Assembly: GCF_946221145.1 (NCBI RefSeq)
Contig: NZ_CAMIOH010000096.1
Location: 1-11,541, forward strand
Direction: 5' to 3'
From: an uncultured Paracoccus sp.
Lineage (GTDB): Bacteria; Pseudomonadota; Alphaproteobacteria; Rhodobacterales; Rhodobacteraceae
DNA length: 11,541 nucleotides
The notes beneath the pieces are model-generated. The model was not told the origin of the DNA and made no database searches. It saw only the letters and a program-made list of their open reading frames with translations. Shown here in pieces: positions 6,273 through 11,541 of the stretch. Each line of letters opens with the position of its first letter. The stretch's first letter is position 1. A program made the translations under genes and the position numbers.

Positions 6273-7481
6273 ATGTTCTGGATCATTTGCGCCGCGCTGA
6301 CGGGGGCTGTCGGCCTTGCCATCATCGCACCGCTGTTGCGCGGGCGCAGCGCTTCGGAACCGGCGGCGGCGTTCGACCTGCGCGTCTATCGCGACCAGTT
6401 GCAAGAGGTCGAGCGTGACCTCGAGCGTGGCGTGATCGCGCCCGAGGATGCCCTGCGCCTGCGGACCGAGATCGGGCGCAAGGTGCTGGATGCCGACCGC
6501 CGCCTGTCGCAATCGGCAGACGGCGCTGCGAACGGACGCAGGCTGCTGGCCCTGGCAATTCTGGCGGTGCTGTTCGCCGGGGCGGCGGCGCTGTATCTGC
6601 GCGAAGGCCAGCCGGGGCGCGGCGACCTGCCGATCATGCAGCGCATCACCGAGTCCCAGCGGATCTATGACAGCCGCCCCAGCCAGGCCGAGGCCGAGGC
6701 CAGGGCCCCCGCCCCGACCGTGCCGGACGTGCCCCAGGATTTCGCGGACCTGATCCAGCAGTTGCGCGATGCCGTGGCCCGCAATCCCGACGATCCTCAG
6801 GGTCTGACGCTGCTGGCCCAGAACGAACTGCGGCTGGGCAATGCCGCCGCCGCCCGGCAGGCCCAGCAGCGCCTGGTCGATCTGCGCGGCGATGCCGTCA
6901 CCGCCCCGGAACTGGTGCGCCTGTCGGCCCTGATGGCCGAGGCGGCGGGCGGCCTGATCACCCCCGAGGCCGAGGCCGTTCTGGCCCGTGCCCTTCAGGC
7001 CGATCCGACCGACCCGCAGGGCCGTTACCTGCTGGGAATGCTGCAATTGCAGAACGACCGCCCCGACCGCGCCTTCCCGATCTGGCGCCGGCTGCTGGAG
7101 GAAGGCCCCGAGACTGCGCCCTGGATCGCGCCGATCCGCGCCGCGATCGGCGATCTGGCCTGGCTGGCGGGGCAGCCCGATTACGTCCCCCCCGCGCCCC
7201 TGCCCGGCCCGGATGCCGATGCCATGGCCGCAGCCGAGGACATGTCGCCCGAGGACCGCCAGCAGATGGTCGAAGGCATGGTCGCGCAACTGGAGGCCCG
7301 GCTGGCCCGGCAGGGCGGCACGCCCGAGGAATGGGCGCGGCTGATTTCCTCGCTGGCGGTGATCGGCCAGCCCGACCGCGCCCGTCTTGTCTGGGACGAG
7401 GCGCAGACCCATTTCGCCACCCAGCCCGAGGCCCTCACCCTCTTGCGGCAGGCGGCCGCCACTGCAGGCCTTGCCGAATGA
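6273..7481 (+). CDS. ccmI: Cytochrome c biogenesis protein CcmI
   Basis: Inner-membrane component of the system I cytochrome c maturation machinery. CcmI binds apocytochrome c and delivers it to the CcmF/CcmH heme-ligation complex. The protein has 402 residues. Membrane helix 1 is at about 1-22. The cytoplasmic loop 35-80 carries the CcmI hallmark YRDQLQEVERDLERGVI with a leucine-zipper-like heptad pattern. Helix 2 is at about 90-109. The periplasmic TPR-like region runs from about 155 to the end (for example NPDDPQGLTLLAQNELRLGN and DPTDPQGRYLLGMLQLQ). The start ATG 6273 has AGGGGGG about four bases before it. No other ccm gene lies next to it here; it instead heads a run with ruvX and a DUF1289 gene, joined by ATGA overlap. 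Confidence 0.95.
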   Translation: MFWIICAALTGAVGLAIIAPLLRGRSASEPAAAFDLRVYRDQLQEVERDLERGVIAPEDALRLRTEIGRKVLDADRRLSQSADGAANGRRLLALAILAVLFAGAAALYLREGQPGRGDLPIMQRITESQRIYDSRPSQAEAEARAPAPTVPDVPQDFADLIQQLRDAVARNPDDPQGLTLLAQNELRLGNAAAARQAQQRLVDLRGDAVTAPELVRLSALMAEAAGGLITPEAEAVLARALQADPTDPQGRYLLGMLQLQNDRPDRAFPIWRRLLEEGPETAPWIAPIRAAIGDLAWLAGQPDYVPPAPLPGPDADAMAAAEDMSPEDRQQMVEGMVAQLEARLARQGGTPEEWARLISSLAVIGQPDRARLVWDEAQTHFATQPEALTLLRQAAATAGLAE

Positions 7482-7948
7482 TCCACCCAGAAATCACCGA
7501 TTTCGCCGCCGCCCTGCCGCCGACCGGCGCCCTTGCCGGTCTGGATCTGGGCACCAAGACCATCGGCGTCGCGGTCAGCGACGGGCTGCGCCAGGTCGCC
7601 TCGCCGCTGACGGTGATCCGGCGGCAGAAATTCACGCTGGACGCCGCCGAACTGCTGGCCGTCGTCAAGGATCGCGGGCTGGTCGGGCTGATCCTGGGCC
7701 TGCCGCGCAACATGGACGGCAGCGAAGGCCCGCGCGCCCAATCGACCCGCGCCTTTGCCCGCAATCTGGAACGGCTGACGCCCCTGCCCATCGGCTTCTG
7801 GGACGAGCGCCTGTCCACGGTGGCCGCCGAACGCGCCCTGCTCGAGGCCGACACATCGCGCAAGCGCCGGGCCGAGGTGATCGACCAGGTGGCGGCGGGA
7901 TACATCCTGCAAGGGGCATTGGACCGCCTGCGGTATCTGGGCCGATGA
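7478..7948 (+). CDS. ruvX: Putative Holliday junction resolvase / pre-16S rRNA nuclease RuvX (YqgF)
   Basis: A 156-residue RNase H-fold nuclease of the YqgF/RuvX family; E. coli YqgF takes part in 16S rRNA 5'-end processing, and a Holliday-junction role is proposed for others. Visible motifs are the first acidic site GLDLGTKTIGVAVSD (21-35, Asp23), LGLPRNMDGSEGPRAQ (73-88), WDERLST (108-114, Asp109) and IDQVAAGYILQ (135-145, Asp136). The three aspartates are in the expected catalytic positions. The start ATG overlaps the ccmI stop codon (ATGA) and has no good Shine-Dalgarno sequence, so coupled translation is likely. The stop overlaps the start of the next gene in the same way. Length and ending are normal for the family. 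Confidence 0.95.
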   Translation: MIHPEITDFAAALPPTGALAGLDLGTKTIGVAVSDGLRQVASPLTVIRRQKFTLDAAELLAVVKDRGLVGLILGLPRNMDGSEGPRAQSTRAFARNLERLTPLPIGFWDERLSTVAAERALLEADTSRKRRAEVIDQVAAGYILQGALDRLRYLGR

Positions 7949-8112
7949 TCCCGTCGCCCTGCATCAGGATCTGCGTGATCGACCAGCCGTCGGGCCTGTG
8001 CACCGGCTGCCTGCGGACGCTGGACGAAATCGCCGCTTGGGCAGCCCTGTCCGACGACGACCGGCGCCGGATCATGGCCGACCTGCCCGCCCGCCGCATC
8101 CGGCTGGGCTGA
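7945..8112 (+). CDS. DUF1289 four-cysteine small protein
   Basis: A 55-residue protein of the DUF1289 family (E. coli YdhL-like, predicted Fe-S or metal binder). The pattern is PCIRIC (Cys6, Cys10), then GLCTGC (Cys19, Cys22), followed by RTLDEIAAWAALSDDDRRRI, which is the family signature. The four cysteines could hold an iron-sulfur cluster or zinc; which is not known from sequence. It starts with ATGA overlapping the ruvX stop, so it is the third gene of a tightly coupled ccmI-ruvX-DUF1289 run. No signal peptide is present, so it is cytoplasmic. A gap of 61 bases then separates it from pyrB. Confidence 0.9.
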   Translation: MIPSPCIRICVIDQPSGLCTGCLRTLDEIAAWAALSDDDRRRIMADLPARRIRLG

Positions 8113-8116
8113 CCGC

Positions 8117-8145
8117 TTGCCGCATGGCGGGTCATCTGCGATAGA
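8117..8145 (+). promoter_or_regulatory. Candidate promoter of the pyrB operon
   Basis: TTGCCG (8117-8122) and GATAGA (8140-8145) are separated by 17 bases, 28 bases before the pyrB start. The -10 is a modest match. It fits an independent start of transcription, but read-through from the DUF1289 gene is equally possible. Confidence 0.4.
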
Positions 8146-8161
8146 AACGCGACCCCAGACC

Positions 8162-8167
8162 AAAAGG
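8162..8167 (+). promoter_or_regulatory. Ribosome binding site of pyrB
   Basis: AAAAGG lies six bases before ATG 8174. It decides against the longer in-frame start TTG 8117, which has no such site and whose extra 19 codons include the rare ATA. Confidence 0.55.
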
Positions 8168-8173
8168 CCCGCC

Positions 8174-9136
8174 ATGACCTTTCGCGCCCGCCATCTGCTT
8201 GGCATCGACCATCTTGCCCCGCCCGAAATCGTCACGCTTCTGGATCTGGCGAATGATTATGTCGCCCTGAACCGCCGCACGGTGAAACATTCCGACGCGT
8301 TGGAAGGGCTGACCCAGATCAACATGTTCTTCGAGAACTCGACCCGCACCCAGTCCAGTTTCGAACTGGCGGGCAAACGGCTGGGCGCGGATGTGATGAA
8401 CATGTCGATGCAGACCAGTTCCGTGAAAAAGGGCGAGACGCTGATCGACACCGCCCTGACGCTGAACGCCATGCAACCCGACCTGCTGGTCGTGCGCCAT
8501 CCCAACAGCGGCGCGGTCAACCTGCTGGCGGAAAAGGTCAATTGCGCCGTCATCAACGCGGGCGACGGGCGGCATGAACACCCGACCCAGGCGCTGCTGG
8601 ACGCGCTGACGATCCGGCGCGCCAAGGGGCGGCTGCATCGCCTGACCATCGCCATCTGCGGCGACATCGCCAACAGCCGGGTGGCGCGGTCGAACCTGCT
8701 GCTGCTGGGCAAGATGGAAAACCGCCTGCGCCTGATCGGCCCCGCCACCCTGATGCCCGCCGGCGCGGGCGAGATGGGGGTGGAGCTGTTCGAGGACATG
8801 CGCAAGGGGCTGCGCGGCGCCGATGTGGTGATGATGCTGCGGCTTCAGAAGGAACGGATGGACGGCGGCTTCATCCCCTCGGAACGCGAATATTACCACC
8901 GCTGGGGTCTGGACGCCGACAAGCTGGCGCTTGCCGCGCCGGATGCCATCGTCATGCATCCCGGCCCGATGAACCGGGGGGTCGAGATCGACGGCACCAT
9001 CGCCGACGACATCAACCGGAGCGTCATTCAGGATCAGGTGGAAATGGGCGTGGCGGTGCGCATGGCTGCGCTTGACCTGCTGGCGCGGAACCTGCGCGCC
9101 GAACGCGGACGCAAGGCGGCGGGGGTGATGGTGTGA
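8174..9136 (+). CDS. pyrB: Aspartate carbamoyltransferase catalytic subunit
   Basis: Joins carbamoyl phosphate and L-aspartate to N-carbamoyl-aspartate, the first committed step of pyrimidine synthesis. The protein has 320 residues (E. coli PyrB 311). The carbamoyl phosphate loop FENSTRTQSSFELAGKRLGAD is at 53-73 (STRTQ 56-60), SVKKGETL at 83-90 carries the catalytic Lys86, HPTQALLDALTI is at 136-147, VMMLRLQKERM at 219-229 and MHPGPMNRGVEI at 261-272. All expected active-site residues are present, so the enzyme should be active. The start is ATG 8174. There is no obvious long N-terminal extension like that of class A Pseudomonas ATCase, and no pyrI regulatory subunit gene is seen nearby. Its stop overlaps the next gene as GTGA. 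A dihydroorotase homologue lies two genes on, suggesting a shared complex. Confidence 0.97.
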   Translation: MTFRARHLLGIDHLAPPEIVTLLDLANDYVALNRRTVKHSDALEGLTQINMFFENSTRTQSSFELAGKRLGADVMNMSMQTSSVKKGETLIDTALTLNAMQPDLLVVRHPNSGAVNLLAEKVNCAVINAGDGRHEHPTQALLDALTIRRAKGRLHRLTIAICGDIANSRVARSNLLLLGKMENRLRLIGPATLMPAGAGEMGVELFEDMRKGLRGADVVMMLRLQKERMDGGFIPSEREYYHRWGLDADKLALAAPDAIVMHPGPMNRGVEIDGTIADDINRSVIQDQVEMGVAVRMAALDLLARNLRAERGRKAAGVMV

Positions 9137-9684
9137 CGGCGCCCGCCATCGACTGGACCGCGCGATTGCAGCCCGGCGAACATCTGCTGTGGCAGGGCCG
9201 CGCCCAGGGTGCCGGGCGCCCCGACATCGTGGTGCGGTTTTTCAGCCTGCTGGGCACGATCCTGTCGCTGGGCAGCCTGCTGTTCCTGGGGATCGCGGTG
9301 CTGGGCCGGTCCCAGCCGGATTTTGTCGCGGGCTTCGGCGGCATCGGCCTGGTCGCCCTGGCCGTCGGGCTGGCCTGCCGCATCTGGCCACGCCGGGTCC
9401 AGATCGCCCGGCTGCGCCGCAGCCAGTATGCGCTGACCAACCGGCGGATGCTGGTCCATGACGGCACGGTGCTGCGGCAATGGGACATCACCCCCGACCT
9501 GGAACTGACCATCCACCCCGAGGAGCCGGGATCGGTCCTGGTCGATCCCCCCTGGTTGAACAACCGCCCGCCCAAGCCGCAGCGCGAGGCGGGCTTTATC
9601 GGCATCGCCGGTGCCGAACGGGTCGCAGCGATGATCGCGGACCTTCAATCGCGCCAGACCGGCAGGACGGAGATTGCGTCGTGA
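9133..9684 (+). CDS. Two-helix membrane protein with bacterial PH-like domain
   Basis: A 183-residue protein of unknown function. The N-terminus (about 9-22, TARLQPGEHLLWQG) is the usual lead-in of bacterial PH-like membrane proteins. Two membrane helices follow (about 36-58 and 63-83), then a soluble part with SQYALTNRRMLVHDGTVLRQWDI (98-119), typical of bPH domains. The sequence after it (129-158) is Pro-rich, with PPWLNNRPPKPQ. The start is GTG 9133, overlapping the pyrB stop as GTGA; the end overlaps the dihydroorotase-like gene as GTGA. The three genes are therefore probably translated together. The domain call rests on the LTNRR motif and layout and is moderate. No link of such a protein to pyrimidine synthesis is known to me; a membrane tether for the neighbouring enzymes is a guess. 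Confidence 0.8.
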   Translation: MTAPAIDWTARLQPGEHLLWQGRAQGAGRPDIVVRFFSLLGTILSLGSLLFLGIAVLGRSQPDFVAGFGGIGLVALAVGLACRIWPRRVQIARLRRSQYALTNRRMLVHDGTVLRQWDITPDLELTIHPEEPGSVLVDPPWLNNRPPKPQREAGFIGIAGAERVAAMIADLQSRQTGRTEIAS

Positions 9685-10967
9685 CCACGCTTCATTTCAC
9701 CAATGCCCGCCTGATCGACCCCGAGGCACAGACCGACGCCCCCGGCAGCCTGCTGGTCCAGGACGGCGTGATCGCGGGTATCGACACGGGCCGCGACACG
9801 GGTGCCCCGGAAGGCGCCACCGTGATCGACTGCAACGGTCGCGCGCTTGCCCCCGGCATCATCGACTGGGGCGTCAAGATCGGAGAGCCGGGCGAGCGGC
9901 ACAAGGAATCCTTCCGCAGCGCCGGGCTGGCGGCGGCGGCGGGGGGCGTGACGACCATCATCGCCCGGCCCGATACCGCGCCCCCCATCGACACGCCGGA
10001 ATCGCTGGAATTCGTCACCCGGCGCGCCAGCGATGCCCCGGTGAACATCCGCCACATGGCCGCCCTGACCAAATCCCGCGAGGGCCGCGAGATGGTCGAG
10101 ATCGGCTTTCTGACCGATGCGGGCGCGGTGGCATTTTCCGATGGCGTGCGGCAGGTCGCGGACACGCGGCTTGTGTCGCGCTGCATGACCTATGCGCGGG
10201 GTCTGGGCGCGCTGATCGTCGGCCACCCGCAGGATCGCGCCCTGTCGCAGGGGGCGGCGGCGACCAGCGGCAAGTTCGCCTCGATCTATGGCATCCCTGC
10301 CGTGTCGCCCATGGCCGAGGTGATCGGGCTGGACCGCGACCTGGCCCTGGTCCAGATGACCGGCTGCCGCTGGCACGCCGACCAGATCACCACCGCCCGC
10401 GCCCTGCCCGCCCTGCGCCGCGCGCGCGATGCGGGGCTGGACGTGACGGCGGGGATTTCCATCCACCACCTGACGCTGAACGAATATGACGTGGGCGACT
10501 ACCGGACCTTCTTCCGGTTCACCCCGCCGCTGCGGTCGGAAGACGACCGGCTGGCGATGGTGCAGGCGGTGGCCGAGGGCGTGATCGACGTGATCGCCAG
10601 TTTCCACACCCCGCAGGACGAGGAATCCAAACGCCTGCCCTTCGAGGCCGCCGCCCCCGGCGCGGTCGGCCTGCAAACCCTGCTGCCCGCCGCGATGCGG
10701 CTGTATCATCAGGGCGGGCTGAGCCTGCCGCAATTGTGGCGGGCGATGTCGCTGAACCCCGCGAAACGGCTGGGCCTGCCGGGCGGGCGGCTGTCGGCGG
10801 GCGCGCCTGCCGATCTGGTGCTGTTCGATCCCGACGCGCCCTTCGTGCTGGACCGCTTCAGCCTGCTGTCGAAATCCAAGAACACGCCCTTCGACGGCGC
10901 CCGGCTGGAAGGCCGCGTCCTGGGCACCTGGGTCGCGGGCCACCGCGTGTTCGGAGGCGAGCCATGA
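9681..10967 (+). CDS. pyrC: Dihydroorotase homologue, probably catalytically inactive (PyrC'-type)
   Basis: A 428-residue protein of the class I dihydroorotase family (amidohydrolase fold), full length and in frame. The overall plan is clear: APGIIDWGVKIGEPGERHKE (57-76), GGVTTIIARPDT (88-99), VAFSDGV (150-156), GHPQD (181-185), ISIHHLTLNE (259-268), FTPPLRSEDDR (280-290), NPAKRLGLP (359-367). The catalytic residues are not kept. The metal-binding His-x-His is Gly64-Val-Lys66, the substrate Arg after it is Gly68, the His of the AHVST-type motif aligns with Gln235, and the catalytic Asp of TDHAPH is Phe308 (IASFHTPQ). Only His182 of the metal ligands seems kept. It should therefore lack normal dihydroorotase activity and may be a structural partner of PyrB, like Pseudomonas PyrC'. 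Automatic annotation will call it dihydroorotase. The GTG start overlaps the previous gene, with GGAG eight bases before it. Confidence 0.9.
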   Translation: MTTLHFTNARLIDPEAQTDAPGSLLVQDGVIAGIDTGRDTGAPEGATVIDCNGRALAPGIIDWGVKIGEPGERHKESFRSAGLAAAAGGVTTIIARPDTAPPIDTPESLEFVTRRASDAPVNIRHMAALTKSREGREMVEIGFLTDAGAVAFSDGVRQVADTRLVSRCMTYARGLGALIVGHPQDRALSQGAAATSGKFASIYGIPAVSPMAEVIGLDRDLALVQMTGCRWHADQITTARALPALRRARDAGLDVTAGISIHHLTLNEYDVGDYRTFFRFTPPLRSEDDRLAMVQAVAEGVIDVIASFHTPQDEESKRLPFEAAAPGAVGLQTLLPAAMRLYHQGGLSLPQLWRAMSLNPAKRLGLPGGRLSAGAPADLVLFDPDAPFVLDRFSLLSKSKNTPFDGARLEGRVLGTWVAGHRVFGGEP

Positions 10968-11541
10968 TCGCGATCTGGGCCGTGTTCGGCTATCTGCTGG
11001 GGTCGATTCCCTTCGGGCTGGTGATCGCCCGCGCCCTGGGCCTGGGCGATCTGCGCCAGATCGGGTCGGGCAATATCGGCGCGACCAATGTGCTGCGCAC
11101 CGGCAACAAACCCGCCGCGCTTGCGACGCTGCTGCTGGATTCCGGCAAGGGGGCCATCGCCGTGCTGCTGGCACGGCAATTCGGCGGCGATACGGCGGCG
11201 ATCCTGGCGGGGGGCGCGGCGTTTCTGGGCCATTGCTTCCCGGTCTGGCTGGGCTTCAAGGGCGGCAAGGGGGTCGCGACCTTCCTGGGCACGCTGATCG
11301 CGCTGCACTGGCCGCTGGGGCTGATCGCCTGCGGGGTCTGGGCGCTGACGGCGGCGGTCAGCCGCATTTCCAGCCTGTCGGCGCTGCTGGCGGCCGCGTT
11401 GTCGCCGGTCTTTGCCTGGGGGCTGGGGCGGGCGGATCTGATCGCGGTCAGCCTGTTCATGGCGGTGCTGATCTTTGTCCGCCACCGCCCGAACATCGCC
11501 CGCCTGCTGGACGGGACCGAACCCCGGATCGGGAAAAAAGG
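10964..11541 (+). CDS. plsY: Glycerol-3-phosphate acyltransferase PlsY (3' end outside window)
   Basis: Inner-membrane enzyme that moves an acyl group from acyl-phosphate to glycerol-3-phosphate, giving lysophosphatidate, the first step of phospholipid synthesis in the PlsX/PlsY route. The window holds 192 codons; family members have about 200-215, so only a few codons are missing. The three family motifs are present: GSIPFGLV (13-20), GSGNIGATNVLRTGN (34-48, glycerol-phosphate site) and GHCFPVWLGFKGGKGVAT (89-106). Several membrane helices are seen (about 1-22, 52-70, 78-96, 111-130, 136-155 and 158-172), and the end FVRHRPNIARLLDGTEPRIG is the usual cytoplasmic tail. The start ATG overlaps the preceding stop as ATGA and has a strong GGAGG six bases before it. 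The motif residues are intact, so activity is expected. Confidence 0.97.
   Translation, partial: MIAIWAVFGYLLGSIPFGLVIARALGLGDLRQIGSGNIGATNVLRTGNKPAALATLLLDSGKGAIAVLLARQFGGDTAAILAGGAAFLGHCFPVWLGFKGGKGVATFLGTLIALHWPLGLIACGVWALTAAVSRISSLSALLAAALSPVFAWGLGRADLIAVSLFMAVLIFVRHRPNIARLLDGTEPRIGKK

Noticed and set aside
6156..7412. Long minus-strand open frame opposite ccmI
   Set aside because: ccmI on the plus strand carries clear family motifs; the antisense translation is low-complexity and typical of GC-rich shadows.
8117..8173. Longer pyrB start at TTG 8117, giving a 19-residue N-terminal extension
   Set aside because: No ribosome binding site, a rare ATA codon within it, and a good AAAAGG before ATG 8174. 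The extension was of interest because class A ATCases have one.
9681..10967. Dihydroorotase-like gene as a decaying pseudogene
   Set aside because: The frame is full length without stops or shifts, has normal codon use, sits inside a chain of start-stop overlaps and keeps non-catalytic family blocks, so loss of the active site looks selected or tolerated rather than decay.
1..11541. CRISPR arrays, insertion sequences, attachment sites, tRNA or rRNA genes
   Set aside because: No regular repeat-spacer pattern, transposase motifs, long terminal inverted repeats or cloverleaf-like sequences were seen; all genes share similar base composition.

Overview
The window looks like chromosomal core DNA of a high-GC alphaproteobacterium of the Rhodobacteraceae, most like Paracoccus. 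The grounds are the strong G/C third-position bias in every gene, the alphaproteobacterial flavour of the CcmI, RuvX, PyrB and PlsY proteins, and very tight gene packing. The genus is my inference and was not checked by search. I see no transposase, phage gene, tRNA, rRNA or CRISPR array.

Layout. (1) 1-1408, plus strand: the C-terminal half of seryl-tRNA synthetase (serS), then an unrecognised multi-pass membrane protein. (2) 1405-4918, minus strand: yfgM-like, bamB and der, read from right to left. This is the same order as in Escherichia coli and joins outer-membrane-protein assembly and a periplasmic chaperone-type protein with a ribosome-assembly GTPase. A candidate promoter precedes yfgM, and bamB and der overlap by an ATGA. 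(3) 5055-6068, minus strand: iron-type superoxide dismutase (sodB) with a clear Rho-independent terminator, preceded by a 79-residue single-pass membrane protein with a hairpin after it. The sodB leader carries a 12-bp sequence repeated at exactly 20-bp spacing. (4) 6069-6272: a divergent intergenic region. (5) 6273-8112, plus strand: ccmI, ruvX and a small four-cysteine DUF1289 protein, each joined to the next by an ATGA overlap. (6) 8174-11541, plus strand: pyrB, a PH-like two-helix membrane protein, a dihydroorotase homologue and plsY (cut by the window end), joined by GTGA, GTGA and ATGA overlaps.

The most interesting point is the dihydroorotase homologue at 9681-10967. Its reading frame is intact and clearly related to class I dihydroorotases, but most metal-binding and catalytic residues are replaced (HxH becomes G-V-K, the loop Asp-His becomes Phe-His). 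It is therefore probably not an enzyme. It may be a structural partner of the aspartate transcarbamoylase encoded in the same operon, as the inactive PyrC' is in Pseudomonas. The membrane protein translated between the two is an unexplained third member. I do not see a wholly new defence or mobile system here.
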